A DNA stretch of 64,000 nucleotides from Clostridium pasteurianum (GCF_001705235.1 NZ_MCGV01000001.1:496001-560000); one strand, 5' to 3'; counted from the first letter of the stretch, positions 28,775-38,390 are shown. The notes: generated by a model not told the origin, from the sequence alone. A program made the numbers and translations.

Positions 28775-29527
28775 TTATTTCCAATGTATTATCCTCTTTC
28801 CAATAAAATCTACAATATAAATTAGCAATATACTTATAACCACTATAACAATAATTGAAGCAAAAACTTTATCAAGTGCATATGCGTTTTTAGCCCTCAC
28901 CATGTAAACTCCTATACCATTGTCTCCTCCAAGCCATTCACCTATTACAGCTGCCATAATCATATATGTACAAGCTATCTTAAGTCCTGAAAACAAATTC
29001 ACCATAGCTGATGGAAGTTTCAAATGATAAAATATCTGAAGTTTTGATGCCTTCATTGTAGTAAATAAATTAATATAATCCTTATCAATTTTTTCAAAAC
29101 CATCCATAAGACTTATTACTATTGGGAAAAAACAGGTTATAACAACAACTACAATTTTAGGCATTGGTCCAAAACCAAACCATATTATGAATAAAGGTGC
29201 AACTGCTATGGTTGGTATAGTTTGAGATATCACAAGAATAGGATAAAGTGCCTTCTTTATTATTTCAAAACTGTCCATTATAACTGCAAGTATAAAAGCG
29301 AATATTATGGATATAACGAATCCCACAAGTGCCTCATATATTGTGATTTTTGCATTTTGCATTATAACACCAAATTCACTAATTAACGTTCCAAAAATAT
29401 CCTTAGGAGATGGAATTATATACTGAGGAATATTTTTTAAATCAACTATGCCTTCCCATATCATAATTGCAACTATTAAAGTAGCTATAGGGTATATTTT
29501 ATTCTTTGTACTTTCCAACTTTTTCAT
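28775..29527 (-). CDS. thiX: ABC transporter permease (ThiX-like)
   Basis: A 250-residue permease with six membrane segments. The BPD-type EAA-like motif is in FFPIVISLMDGFEKIDKDY and the following TTMKASKLQIFYHLKLPSAM. The family is the SsuC/TauC/ThiX group. It overlaps the preceding thiamine-binding-protein gene by 29 bases, so translation is coupled. Together with ThiY and ThiZ it imports a thiamine precursor. Confidence 0.9.
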   Translation of the reverse strand: MKKLESTKNKIYPIATLIVAIMIWEGIVDLKNIPQYIIPSPKDIFGTLISEFGVIMQNAKITIYEALVGFVISIIFAFILAVIMDSFEIIKKALYPILVISQTIPTIAVAPLFIIWFGFGPMPKIVVVVITCFFPIVISLMDGFEKIDKDYINLFTTMKASKLQIFYHLKLPSAMVNLFSGLKIACTYMIMAAVIGEWLGGDNGIGVYMVRAKNAYALDKVFASIIVIVVISILLIYIVDFIGKRIIHWK

Positions 29528-29792
29528 CCATAGTCACGCCTTCAGCTTTATAGTCTATTTTTACAACAGATGCAACCCTCGCTGAACCTGCATTTATACA
29601 TATTTCCTGTGCTTTTTTCACTATGTCCATAAGAGTATCTAAATCACCTTCCATAGTAGTTTCCATTGGACCAACTATGTGTTTTACCCCTGTAGATTTT
29701 ATGTACTCTATTACCTTATCAACAACTGAATATAATCTTTCCTCTTCCACAACTGGAAGTACCTGCAAACTTACATTTACAACTGGTTTCAT
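29499..29792 (-). CDS. Thiamine-binding protein, YqgV/MTH1187 (DUF77) family
   Basis: A 97-residue protein starting MKPVVNVSLQVLPVVEEERL, with the family's VGPMETTMEGD and NAGSARVASVVKIDYKA. ATG 29792 has an AGAGGG site; the 38 residues upstream in frame come from the riboswitch terminator region and are not real. Members bind thiamine-like ligands and often sit beside thiamine transporters. First gene of the TPP-controlled operon, overlapping thiX. Confidence 0.88.
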   Translation of the reverse strand: MKPVVNVSLQVLPVVEEERLYSVVDKVIEYIKSTGVKHIVGPMETTMEGDLDTLMDIVKKAQEICINAGSARVASVVKIDYKAEGVTMDEKVGKYKE

Positions 29793-29817
29793 AATAATAT
29801 TCCCTCTTTCTTCGTAT

Positions 29818-29852
29818 AAAAAAATAAAAGCACTATAAAATATAGTGCTTTT
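29818..29852 (-). terminator. Riboswitch-controlled terminator
   Basis: Minus-strand AAAAGCACTATA-TTT-TATAGTGCTTTT followed by TATTTTTTT, placed between the TPP aptamer and the first gene. This is the expected expression platform: ligand-bound aptamer lets the terminator form. Confidence 0.85.
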
Positions 29853-29865
29853 TGAACTAACTATT

Positions 29866-29950
29866 AATAAGCTTTCCTTCGTCGGAATTAACCGAATCAG
29901 GTTCAAAGGGTTAAAGTTTAAAACTTCTCTCAGCCTAAAGGCACCCCTAG
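29866..29950 (-). ncRNA. TPP riboswitch aptamer (THI element)
   Basis: The minus strand shows the conserved THI-box parts in order: CTAGGGGTGCC, GGCTGAGAG, then ACCCTTTGAACCTGATTCGG, then TTAATTCCGACGAAGGAAAG. It precedes the thiamine-binding-protein/thiXYZ operon. A TTGACA-like -35 box lies upstream near 30000. Thiamine pyrophosphate binding should stop transcription at the hairpin that follows. Confidence 0.96.
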
Positions 29951-30030
29951 CACTAGTACATATGAAATTATCAACACATTTATGCTAACATTTATTCTGT
30001 CAAATGTAAAGAGTTTATTAAATTTCCTAT

Positions 30031-31281
30031 CTATTTAACTCTTCCAATATCGTTTCTATAGTAAATCCCCTCGAAATTAATTTTCTTTATGTCACTATAT
30101 GCTTTTTCTATAGCTTCATCCAAATTCTTTCCTCTAGCAGAAGCACATAAAACTCTTCCCCCTGAAGTCTTATAAACTCCGTCTTCTAATTTAACTCCAG
30201 CACAAAATACCTTATCGTCTACATCGTGTATTCCTGTTATTTCAAAGCCTGTATTATATTTTTTAGGGTATCCCTTAGATGCAGCAACAACACAGCATGC
30301 ATTTCCTTCATACCATTGAACTTTAAAATCAGAAAGCTTTTTGTCTAAAGCTGCATTTATAATATCAACTAAATCACTCTTCATAAGATAAAGTACTACT
30401 TGAGTTTCAGGATCTCCAAGTCTTACATTGTATTCAAGAAGATATACTCCCTTTTTAGTTATCATAAGCCCAAAAAATATTATCCCTGTAAAATCCATTT
30501 TTTCTTCCTGTATTCCAACAAGAGTAGGTTTTAAAATATCATTGTGGAAGCTCTTAAGTACTTCTTCTGTGCAGTATGGATTTGGAGAAATAGCTCCCAT
30601 TCCACCTGTGTTAGGTCCCTTATTGTCATCAAAGATTTGTTTATGATCCTTCGCTGATAGAAAAGGAATTATAGTTTTGCCATCTGTAATAGATAAAATA
30701 GAAGCTTCTACTCCTTCTAAATATTCTTCTATTACAACTTTCTGACCTGAACCTTTAAATACATCCTCAACCATAAATGATTTTATAGTTTCCTCTGCTA
30801 TTCTGTAATCCTCGCAAATTACAACACCTTTTCCTGCTGCCAATCCATCTGCCTTTATAACTATAGGATATGAGCATTTCTTTAAATATGAAAGTGAGCT
30901 TTCTGCATCTTCAAAAACCGCATATTCTGCTGTTTTAACATTGTATTTTTTCATAAAATCCTTAGAGAAAGCCTTACTTCCTTCAAGCTGTGCTCCAAAT
31001 TTACTAGGTCCAAATATTTTAAGACCCTTCTTTTTAAATTCATCAACTATTCCATCTACAAGAGGAGCTTCTGGTCCGACTACAGTTAAATCTATACTGC
31101 TTTTAACTGCAAACTCCAAAAGTTCATCTGTTTTATTTAAGTTTACGTTCTCGCACTTATTTTCTTTTGCTGTACCACCATTTCCTGGTGCGCAATATAT
31201 CTTTTCAACACTACTATTCTGTGCCATCTTCCATGCCATAGCATGTTCTCTTCCACCTGAACCAATAAGCAAAATTTTCAT
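30031..31281 (-). CDS. purD: Phosphoribosylamine-glycine ligase
   Basis: A 416-residue ATP-grasp enzyme making GAR from phosphoribosylamine and glycine, step two of purine synthesis. It starts MKILLIGSGGREHAMAWK; the body has VIKADGLAAGKGV, the DHKQIFDDNKGPNTGGMGA segment, and FNVRLGDPETQ-type residues (EYNVRLGDPETQ). Normal length. AGGAGG before ATG 31281. Last gene of the pur operon, 31 bases after purH. Confidence 0.97.
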   Translation of the reverse strand: MKILLIGSGGREHAMAWKMAQNSSVEKIYCAPGNGGTAKENKCENVNLNKTDELLEFAVKSSIDLTVVGPEAPLVDGIVDEFKKKGLKIFGPSKFGAQLEGSKAFSKDFMKKYNVKTAEYAVFEDAESSLSYLKKCSYPIVIKADGLAAGKGVVICEDYRIAEETIKSFMVEDVFKGSGQKVVIEEYLEGVEASILSITDGKTIIPFLSAKDHKQIFDDNKGPNTGGMGAISPNPYCTEEVLKSFHNDILKPTLVGIQEEKMDFTGIIFFGLMITKKGVYLLEYNVRLGDPETQVVLYLMKSDLVDIINAALDKKLSDFKVQWYEGNACCVVAASKGYPKKYNTGFEITGIHDVDDKVFCAGVKLEDGVYKTSGGRVLCASARGKNLDEAIEKAYSDIKKINFEGIYYRNDIGRVK

Positions 31282-31312
31282 AGCTATCCTCCTAATAAAA
31301 CTTTAAACTCTA

Positions 31313-32812
31313 TTAATGTTTAAAATGTCTTACACCTGTCATAACCATTGAGATTCCATATTTGTTGCAGCCATCTATTGATTCCTTATCTCTTATGGAG
31401 CCACCTGGCTGAATTATAGCTTTAATACCGTGTTTATGTGCCTCTTCAACAATATCGTCAAACGGGAAGAATGCATCTGATGCAAGTACAGTTGCACCTT
31501 CTCCTCTTTCCATAGCATCCTTAGCAGGCCAAATTCTATTAACTTGACCTCCTCCAATTCCAACAGCTGCTCCGTTCTTTACTACAACTATAGCATTGGA
31601 TTTAACGTATTTTACAACTTTCATTCCAAAAATCATATCTTTCATTTCTGAATCTGTTGGTTTGCTATCTGTAACTACTTCCAGTTTGTCTGTAAGTTTG
31701 TTATCTGAACTTTGAATTAACATTGCCCCATCAACTTTTGCAAGTTCAAAATTATCTGAAGGTTTTGAATGTGCCTTTATAACTCTTAAGTTCTTCTTAG
31801 TCTTTAAAACTTCAAGTGCATCAGGCTCAAAATCTGGTGCTATAACTATTTCAAGGAATATTTTAACCATTTCCTCAGCTGAAGCCTTATCTACAGGTTT
31901 ATTTAATGCAACTATTCCTCCAAATATAGAAGTAGGATCACATTCGAATGCCTTTTTATAAGCATCAACTTGAGTACTTCCTACAGCAACACCACATGGA
32001 CTGTTGTGTTTTAAAGCACAGCATACAGTTTCATCAAATTCATTTACAACTTTCCAGGCTATATCCATGTCTTTTATATTATTATAAGAAAGTTCTTTTC
32101 CATTAAGCTGCTCAAAATCCTTCATTGCTCCTGTTCCAACAGCTGCTTCATAAAAGGTTGCTGATTGATGAGGATTTTCACCATATCTTAAATCCATCTT
32201 CTTTTTATATGGTATTGAAAGGTATTCTGGATATTTATCTTCAAGTAAGAATCTGCTTATAGCTCCATCATAAGCTGCCATTAAGTTGAACACTTTTCCA
32301 GCTAACTTCTTCTTTGTATCGTAAGCTACGTCACCAGTTTTTTCAATTTGATCAATTACATCATCATAATCATTTACATCAGTTAAAACTACAACATCCT
32401 GAAAGTTTTTAGCTGCTGCTCTTATCATAGTTGGTCCGCCTATATCTATGAACTCAACCTTTTCCTGAAAGCTTATATCTGAATCAACTTTATCGAAGAA
32501 AGGATAAAGATTAACTACTACCATATCAATTGGAGTTATTCCCTTTTCCTTTAAAGTCTTCATATGTTCTTCATTGTTTCTTATAGCCAAAATTCCACCA
32601 TGTATTTTAGGATGAAGTGTCTTTACTCTTCCATCAAGAATTTCATCAAAACCTGTAACATCTGAAACTTCAATTACTGGAATGCCATTTTCTTTAAGAT
32701 GCTTATATGTACCACCCGTTGAAAGGATTTCTACGCCTTTTTCGCTTAAAAATTTTGCAAGTTTTAAGACTCCATTTTTATTAAATACGCTTATAAGTGC
32801 TCTTTTTATCAT
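31313..32812 (-). CDS. purH: Bifunctional AICAR transformylase/IMP cyclohydrolase
   Basis: About 499 residues from ATG 32812 ([15 protein letters not shown]); an ATG eight codons upstream is an alternative, since the AGAGG site is at long spacing for one and inside the other. The N-terminal cyclohydrolase (MGS-like) has [10 protein letters not shown] and VNLYPF. The C-terminal transformylase has [24 protein letters not shown] and IQPGGSIRD, with the Lys-His pair in ALKHNSPCG. It completes IMP synthesis. Fifth in the order purE-C-F-M-N-H-D counted among its close group. Confidence 0.96.
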   Translation of the reverse strand: MIKRALISVFNKNGVLKLAKFLSEKGVEILSTGGTYKHLKENGIPVIEVSDVTGFDEILDGRVKTLHPKIHGGILAIRNNEEHMKTLKEKGITPIDMVVVNLYPFFDKVDSDISFQEKVEFIDIGGPTMIRAAAKNFQDVVVLTDVNDYDDVIDQIEKTGDVAYDTKKKLAGKVFNLMAAYDGAISRFLLEDKYPEYLSIPYKKKMDLRYGENPHQSATFYEAAVGTGAMKDFEQLNGKELSYNNIKDMDIAWKVVNEFDETVCCALKHNSPCGVAVGSTQVDAYKKAFECDPTSIFGGIVALNKPVDKASAEEMVKIFLEIVIAPDFEPDALEVLKTKKNLRVIKAHSKPSDNFELAKVDGAMLIQSSDNKLTDKLEVVTDSKPTDSEMKDMIFGMKVVKYVKSNAIVVVKNGAAVGIGGGQVNRIWPAKDAMERGEGATVLASDAFFPFDDIVEEAHKHGIKAIIQPGGSIRDKESIDGCNKYGISMVMTGVRHFKH

Positions 32813-32866
32813 ATTTAATATTTTAACCTCTGCCATGCAAAAGTTAAAATAACTTCACTCCCTTTC

Positions 32867-33481
32867 CTATTTAACGATTTTAACATGTCTTCCATCTATT
32901 TTTACTCTTCCCTCAGCTAAAAATTTTACAGCCTTCGGAAGCAGCTTATGTTCTTCTTCTAAAATTCTACTTTGAAGAGTTTCTGGAGTATCATCATCCA
33001 AAACTTCAACTGGCTTTTGAAGAATGATTGGTCCACTATCTGTCCCCTCATCAACAAAATGAACTGTACATCCAGAAACCTTAACCCCATATTCTATAGC
33101 TTTTTCATGAACCTTCATTCCGTACATACCATTCCCACAAAAAGATGGAATAAGTGAAGGATGTATATTTATTATCCTGTTTTTGAATTTATTAATTAAT
33201 TCGCCTTTAAGTATTGAAAGAAATCCTGCAAGTACTATCAAATCAACTTTGCCATCAAGTAAATTCAATACTTCATCGCATACATGCCCCTTGTATTCTT
33301 TTCTATCAAAAACATAAGTATTTATATTATGCTTTTTTGCTCTTTCTATTGCAAATGCCCCTTTTTTATCGCTTATGACAGCTTCGATGGAAGCATTCTC
33401 TATGCTTCCACTTTCAATCCCATCAATTATGGATTGAAGATCTGTTCCACCACCAGATACTAGAACAGCTATTCTATACAT
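32867..33481 (-). CDS. purN: Phosphoribosylglycinamide formyltransferase
   Basis: A 204-residue formyl-THF-dependent GAR transformylase. It starts MYRIAVLVSGGGTDLQSI; catalytic Asn/His/Asp region in INIHPSLIPSF and VHFVDEGTDSGPII. Its ATG overlaps the end of purM by 13 bases with GGAGG inside purM, so translation is coupled. Confidence 0.96.
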   Translation of the reverse strand: MYRIAVLVSGGGTDLQSIIDGIESGSIENASIEAVISDKKGAFAIERAKKHNINTYVFDRKEYKGHVCDEVLNLLDGKVDLIVLAGFLSILKGELINKFKNRIINIHPSLIPSFCGNGMYGMKVHEKAIEYGVKVSGCTVHFVDEGTDSGPIILQKPVEVLDDDTPETLQSRILEEEHKLLPKAVKFLAEGRVKIDGRHVKIVK

Positions 33482-34467
33482 ACTCCATTACCTCCGGCCT
33501 TTACATATCCAATTTCATACGCAGTTTCTCCAGATTCTTTAAGAGACGCTATTATCCCCTCTGCATCTTCTTTTGCAGCACATATAACAAAACCAATGCC
33601 CATATTAAATGTATTAAACATATGGTCTTCATCTACCCCAAGTGTCATTATATGCTTAAATATCTCTGGAATCTGAAGTTTTTCTTTATTTATTACTGCT
33701 GTAAAATCTCCCTTGAACATTCTTGGTACATTTTCATAAAAACCGCCCCCAGTTATATGAGCCATACCCCTTATATCAAAATTTTCTAAAAGTTTAAGTA
33801 CAGGTTTTACATATATTTTAGTAGGAGTTAATAATTCTTCTCCCATTTTCTTACCATTAAAATCCTCATCAAAATCAGTTATAAGCTTTCTTACAAGTGA
33901 ATATCCGTTGCTGTGTATTCCCGAAGATGCAATTCCAATAAGTACGTTGCCATCTTCAATTTTGCTTCCGTCTATTATTTTATCTTTATCTACAATTCCA
34001 ACTGAAAAACCAGCTAAATCATATTCTCCTTCTTTATAGAAGCCTGGCATTTCAGCTGTTTCACCGCCAATTAATGCACATCCTGCCTGGCTACAACCGT
34101 CAGAAACTCCTTTAACAAGGTCTGATGCAACTTCTGCTTCAAGTTTACCGCATGCAATATAATCAAGAAAAAATATTGGTTTTGCACCGTGGCATAAAAT
34201 ATCATTTACACACATAGCAGTACAATCTATTCCAACAGTGTCATATTTTTTTGTTGCAAAAGCTACTGCAAGTTTTGTTCCAACTCCATCAGTTCCAGAC
34301 ACTAAAACAGGATTCTTGTATCCACTTCCTATTTCAAACATACCTGCGAAACTTCCAAGATTATTAACAACTCCTGGAATAAAGGTCTTAGCAGCATATT
34401 CTTTCATAAGTTTTACTGATTTATATCCTTCTTCTATGTTTACTCCACTATCCTTATATGTTACCAT
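33469..34467 (-). CDS. purM: Phosphoribosylformylglycinamidine cyclo-ligase
   Basis: About 332 residues, AIR synthetase. Motifs: YKDSGVNIEEGYKSV, GTDGVGTKL, MCVNDILCHGAKPIFFLDYIA, GGETAEMPGFY and HITGGGFYENVPR. ATG 34467 is preferred over a GTG three codons upstream because the GAAAGG site would be too close to the GTG. It starts 23 bases after purF. Confidence 0.96.
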   Translation of the reverse strand: MVTYKDSGVNIEEGYKSVKLMKEYAAKTFIPGVVNNLGSFAGMFEIGSGYKNPVLVSGTDGVGTKLAVAFATKKYDTVGIDCTAMCVNDILCHGAKPIFFLDYIACGKLEAEVASDLVKGVSDGCSQAGCALIGGETAEMPGFYKEGEYDLAGFSVGIVDKDKIIDGSKIEDGNVLIGIASSGIHSNGYSLVRKLITDFDEDFNGKKMGEELLTPTKIYVKPVLKLLENFDIRGMAHITGGGFYENVPRMFKGDFTAVINKEKLQIPEIFKHIMTLGVDEDHMFNTFNMGIGFVICAAKEDAEGIIASLKESGETAYEIGYVKAGGNGVCIE

Positions 34468-34490
34468 GTGATACACAACCTTTCAAAATT

Positions 34491-35918
34491 TTATACTTCA
34501 AGTCTTTCTTTTTCAGCTTCCATTGGTGCTGATACAGGATATACTCCGCTAAAGCATCCAAGACAAAACTTTTTATTTTCACCAAGAGTTTTTAAAAGAG
34601 CATCAATACTTAAATATCCTAAACTGTCTGCCCCTATAAATTCTCCTATTTCTTCAACGGTTTTATGTGCAGCAATTAAATCCTTCCTATATGGAGTATC
34701 TATTCCAAAATAGCATGGATATTTTACCATAGGAGAAGACACTCTAAAATGGACTTCCTTAGCTCCCGCTGCTCTGACTAGATCAACAAGTCTTTTACTT
34801 GTAGTTCCTCTTACTATGGAATCATCTATCAAAACAACTCTTTTGCCTTGTATTATAGATCTCACAGGATTTAGTTTAATAGATACAGCTCTTTCTCTAA
34901 GTTCCTGAGTAGGTGCTATAAAAGTTCTTCCAATGTACTTATTCTTTATTAACCCCAATGTATATGGTATTCCTGAAGCTCTTGAATAACCAATTGCAGC
35001 CGGTATTCCTGAATCTGGAACTCCGATTACTATATCAGCTTCCACTGGAGAATCCTTATAAAGCTGTTCACCTGCAAGTTCTCTTGATCTATTTACATCT
35101 ATTCCATCAATTACACTGTCCGGTCTTGCAAAATAAATATATTCAAAGGAACAAGTTTCACATTTAGTTTTTTCTGCAAAATTTATGCTCTTAAGTCCAT
35201 CTTTATCTACTATTACTATTTCTCCTGGATTTACATCACGTACAAACTCAGCTCCAACAGTATCAAGAGCACAGCTTTCAGAACAAATTACATAACTATC
35301 ATCAAGTTTTCCAATGCACAGCGGTCTTATACCGTTTGGATCTCTTACTCCTATAAGCTTATCATTAGTAAGTATTACAATTGCATAAGAACCTTTAATT
35401 GCTTGAATTGCATCTACTACGGCTCTTTCTATACCCTTTTTGGCTCCTCTTGCTATAAGGTTTAATATTACTTCAGTATCAATAGCAGTTTGAAACATAG
35501 TTCCGCCATCCTGCAAAAGCTCCCTTATAACATCTGCATTAACAAGATTTCCATTATGAGCAATTGCAATTTGACCCAATTTAAAGTTACTCATTATAGG
35601 TTGTGCATTATTCACATTACTTCCACCTGTTGTGGAATATCTTACATGACCTATAGCAGCATTTCCAACCAATGAATCTATGATCTCAGGATTAAATACA
35701 TCTGCCACAAGACCCATGTTCTTATAAACTGAAAGTTCCTTACCATTAGAAACAGCAATGCCTGCGCTTTCTTGCCCTCTATGCTGAAGTGCATATAAGC
35801 CATAGTAAGTAAGCTTTGAGGCATCTATATCTTTATTAGAAAATATACCAAAAACGCCGCATTCTTCTTTAAACTTATCTAGATCTTCACGTTCAGCTGT
35901 ACACTGTTTGTTTACCAT
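34491..35918 (-). CDS. purF: Amidophosphoribosyltransferase
   Basis: A 475-residue enzyme for the first committed purine step (PRPP plus glutamine to phosphoribosylamine). A short propeptide precedes the nucleophile Cys (KEECGVFGIF, Cys20). The glutaminase part has HRGQESAGI and GHVRYSTTG; the phosphoribosyltransferase part has VVLIDDSIVRGTTSKRLV. Fe-S cluster cysteines are present (CETCSFEYIYFARPDS, CFLGCFSG-type KKFCLGCFSGVYP), as in the B. subtilis class. AAGGAG before ATG 35918. Confidence 0.97.
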   Translation of the reverse strand: MVNKQCTAEREDLDKFKEECGVFGIFSNKDIDASKLTYYGLYALQHRGQESAGIAVSNGKELSVYKNMGLVADVFNPEIIDSLVGNAAIGHVRYSTTGGSNVNNAQPIMSNFKLGQIAIAHNGNLVNADVIRELLQDGGTMFQTAIDTEVILNLIARGAKKGIERAVVDAIQAIKGSYAIVILTNDKLIGVRDPNGIRPLCIGKLDDSYVICSESCALDTVGAEFVRDVNPGEIVIVDKDGLKSINFAEKTKCETCSFEYIYFARPDSVIDGIDVNRSRELAGEQLYKDSPVEADIVIGVPDSGIPAAIGYSRASGIPYTLGLIKNKYIGRTFIAPTQELRERAVSIKLNPVRSIIQGKRVVLIDDSIVRGTTSKRLVDLVRAAGAKEVHFRVSSPMVKYPCYFGIDTPYRKDLIAAHKTVEEIGEFIGADSLGYLSIDALLKTLGENKKFCLGCFSGVYPVSAPMEAEKERLEV

Positions 35919-36031
35919 ACCTATCTCCTTCTCTTTATTTTAAAGATAAATAATTTGCCAGTAGGTTAATACGGGCTAAAGTACTTTATTATAGCACAAT
36001 AGCCCAGTATTTTATACATATAAAATTATGT

Positions 36032-36739
36032 TTATTTTCCACTTATTCTTTTAAGAATTTCAATGTATGCTTCTTTTACATTTCCTAAATCTCTTCTAAA
36101 TCTATCTTTATCTAACTTTTCGTTTGTCTTTTCATCCCATAATCTGCATGTATCTGGTGATATCTCATCTGCAAGTAAAACTTCATCATGAAATCTTCCA
36201 AACTCTATTTTAAAATCTATTAATTTAATTCCTTGTTTATGGAAAAACTCTTTTAGAACATCATTTACTGTCTTAGTCATAGCATAGATTTTTTTAAGTT
36301 CATCAAAAGTTGTAGCTCCTATTGCAACAGCATGTGTGTCATTTATAAGAGGATCTCCTAATTCATCATCTTTATAAGATAATTCAAAAACAGTTGTCTT
36401 AAGTTCAGTTCCTTCTTTAAGTCCAAGTCTTTTTGCCATACTTCCTGCTGCTACATTTCTAACTATAACTTCAAGAGGTACTATTTGAACTTTCTTACAA
36501 AGCTGTTCTCTTTCACTTAATTTCTTTTCAAAGTGAGTTTTAACACCGTGTTTTTCAAGCAATTCAAAAAGCATTGATGTTATAGTGTTATTAAGAACTC
36601 CTTTGTCTTCAATTTGTCCTTTTTTTTCTCCGTTAAATGCTGTAGCATCATCTTTATAATATATTACAACTTTATCTGCATCATCTGTAGCGTATACCTT
36701 TTTAGCTTTTCCTTCATATATCATTTCTTTTTTTTCCAT
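36032..36739 (-). CDS. purC: SAICAR synthetase
   Basis: A 235-residue enzyme ([56 protein letters not shown]). It joins CAIR and aspartate. ATG 36739 follows the purE stop by one base, so it is translationally coupled to purE; the longer frame overlaps purE without better support. Confidence 0.96.
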   Translation of the reverse strand: MEKKEMIYEGKAKKVYATDDADKVVIYYKDDATAFNGEKKGQIEDKGVLNNTITSMLFELLEKHGVKTHFEKKLSEREQLCKKVQIVPLEVIVRNVAAGSMAKRLGLKEGTELKTTVFELSYKDDELGDPLINDTHAVAIGATTFDELKKIYAMTKTVNDVLKEFFHKQGIKLIDFKIEFGRFHDEVLLADEISPDTCRLWDEKTNEKLDKDRFRRDLGNVKEAYIEILKRISGK

Positions 36740-36740
36740 T

Positions 36741-37220
36741 TTATAATTGCACTCCTTCTCCATTATCCTTTATGAATTTTTCTTTCATGTCTTGTCTGAA
36801 TTTAACAAGCTTTTCTTTAATTTCAGGATACTTAATCGAAAGTATTTGTACTGCAAGCATTCCTGCATTATAACTGTTATTTATTCCAACAGTTGCAACT
36901 GGTATATTTTTAGGCATCTGAACGATTGAAAACAAAGCATCAAGTCCATCAAGTGCCGCATTTATAGGAACTCCTATAACTGGAAGTGTAGTTTGAGAAG
37001 CAATAACCCCTGGAAGGTGTGCTGCTAATCCTGCACCTGCAATTATGCATTCAAATCCATCATTTTCAAGGCTCTTAATAACCTCAGTTAATTTCTCTGG
37101 TACTCTGTGGGCTGATAATACGTAAGCCTTATACTCAATGTCAAACTCTTTAAGTGCATTTGCTGCACCTTTCATTTTTTCAGTATCTGATTTGCTTCCA
37201 AATATAATAGCAACTTTCAT
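36741..37220 (-). CDS. purE: N5-CAIR mutase, class I PurE
   Basis: A 159-residue mutase ([55 protein letters not shown]). No purK is adjacent and none is visible here, so N5-CAIR formation must rely on a gene elsewhere. First gene of the operon, with GGAGG before ATG 37220. The promoter and PurBox-like sites lie upstream. purL, purB and purK are not in the window. Confidence 0.97.
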   Translation of the reverse strand: MKVAIIFGSKSDTEKMKGAANALKEFDIEYKAYVLSAHRVPEKLTEVIKSLENDGFECIIAGAGLAAHLPGVIASQTTLPVIGVPINAALDGLDALFSIVQMPKNIPVATVGINNSYNAGMLAVQILSIKYPEIKEKLVKFRQDMKEKFIKDNGEGVQL

Positions 37221-37278
37221 TTAACTGCCTCCTATATTAAGAATTTCATTTATGAATTTTCCTTGTCACTGTAATTTC

Positions 37279-37307
37279 ATGTTAGCATAATATTTTTCAT
37301 AAGTCAA
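37279..37307 (-). promoter_or_regulatory. purE operon promoter
   Basis: Minus strand TTGACT (37307-37302), 17-base spacer, TAACAT (37284-37279). It leaves a leader of about 50 bases before purE, too short for a purine riboswitch; none is seen. Confidence 0.7.
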
Positions 37308-37330
37308 TAACATTGTCCACCATAATGGTC

Positions 37331-37387
37331 TTAATGTTCGTGTTGTGGCAATCATATACTGGGCTTTAGCGTCATAATGTTCGTGTT
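37331..37387 (-). promoter_or_regulatory. Two PurBox-like sites upstream of purE
   Basis: AACACGAACATTAA (37344-37331) and AACACGAACATTAT (37387-37374) on the minus strand share 13 of 14 bases and contain the CGAACATT core of Firmicute PurR boxes. They are direct, not inverted, with starts 43 bases apart, and lie upstream of the -35 box. The rest of the 37388-37596 gap is AT-rich and contains the upstream region of the spore-protein gene. Confidence 0.65.
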
Positions 37388-37596
37388 ATTTTTTCTAATT
37401 TTTAGAAGTCATTAATTAATTGCTAAATAATTCGCATAATTGTAAACATTAGCTTAAAAAAACGTCCCTTATTTTATGAATATATAAATTAGCTAAAGTA
37501 CAAAATATTTAGTGGTGTATTTTTTAAAAAATCGTTAAAAATTTATTATGTTAAATTTTAAAAATGAAAAGCTTAAAATAGGAAGGAGATGTTCAT

Positions 37597-37776
37597 ATGT
37601 CTAGAAATCACAGAGTACTAATACCAGGTGCCAAATATGGACTTCAGAAATTGAAAATGGAGGCTTCAAAAGAATTGGCTAAAAATAATATAAAAAATCC
37701 AGAAAATCCTCAATATAATCTTGGAGGACAGATGGTTAAAGATATGATTAAAAATGTAGAAAATAACATGAAATAA
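37597..37776 (+). CDS. Small acid-soluble spore protein, alpha/beta type (divergent)
   Basis: A 59-residue ORF with GGAAGGAG before ATG 37597. It has the two family blocks: VLIPGAKYGLQKLKMEASKE near the start and NLGGQMVKDMIKNVE near the end, which bind and protect spore DNA. It is shorter than most members. The germination-protease site, usually E-I/F-A-S/E-E, reads EASKE here, so cleavage may differ. Too short for a long-ORF scan but the match covers both signature blocks. Divergent from purE. Confidence 0.85.
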   Translation: MSRNHRVLIPGAKYGLQKLKMEASKELAKNNIKNPENPQYNLGGQMVKDMIKNVENNMK

Positions 37777-37783
37777 AAGTTGC

Positions 37784-37970
37784 GAAGTAACAGTATTTTG
37801 AAACATTAAATAAAGCTCATAAGGCTAAGCTCCAAATTATAAAAATACTAAGAAATTTTAATAACTCGCTGAAAAAAAGCTCAAACAAATTAAAATTTCT
37901 AAGTCTTTTTATAATTTGAAGCAAGTCTTATTGAGCTTTATTTAAACAGTTTCGAAAATACTGTTATTTC
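37784..37970 (-). repeat. Long-palindrome repeat, subfamily II (copy A)
   Basis: GAAGTAACAGTATTTTGAAAC at the left is answered by GTTTCGAAAATACTGTTATTTC at the right. Inner parts (AAATTATAAAAATACTAAG with its counterpart AGTCTTTTTATAATTTG, and TAATAACTCGC near the tip) pair along about 185 bases. The tag at 37976-38010, read in reverse, is GGGAAGCGGAAGAAAATCTT. It matches, in opposite orientation, the copy at 58915-59100. Confidence 0.75.
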
Positions 37971-38160
37971 TCATAGAGGAAAACACAAGGAAGATTTTCT
38001 TCCGCTTCCCTGCGAAAAATAATATATTAACCTATTTAAAGATCAAATAATATAGATATCAAACTAAATCAGTTATTTAAATTTGGCAAACTTCGTAGAA
38101 TTATTGAAAATTTACTTGCCTAAATAGTGATTTACTAACTTAATCTCTGTAATTTATGCC

Positions 38161-38390
38161 TAAAATTCCGTAGGCACGGAGGAATTTTTTCCTTGTTTTA
38201 CTCCAAAAGCAAATTAACATTGATGAAGTAACAATTTTAAAAAAACTCTAATAAATCTTGGTTAAAAAATCATAAAATACTTAGAGTTTTCAATTTGTCT
38301 GAACGCTAGTGAGTTATTGAAAACTCTTAGGATTTTATGATTTTTTAATCTTAGATTTATAGAATTTTTTTAATGTTACAAATCAATGTT
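38161..38390 (+). repeat. Long-palindrome repeat, subfamily I (copy C)
   Basis: The tag AAAATTCCGTAGGCACGGAGG with ATTTTTTCCTTG lies at 38162-38195 and the palindrome at 38222-38390: AAAATCATAAAATACTTAGAG on the left pairs with CTCTTAGGATTTTATGATTTT on the right. Between copy A and copy C, 38030-38105 (ATCAAACTAAATCAG, CTTCGTAGAATTATTG) also recurs reversed at 58805-58860, so a larger composite unit is repeated. No gene lies in 37777-38503. Confidence 0.75.

Noticed and set aside
37220-37400. Purine riboswitch before purE
   Set aside because: The conserved aptamer core is absent and the leader after the promoter is only about 50 bases; PurBox-like sites explain control better.
37784-38390. 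CRISPR array
   Set aside because: The repeats are long palindromes, unevenly spaced and few, without uniform spacers or cas genes.
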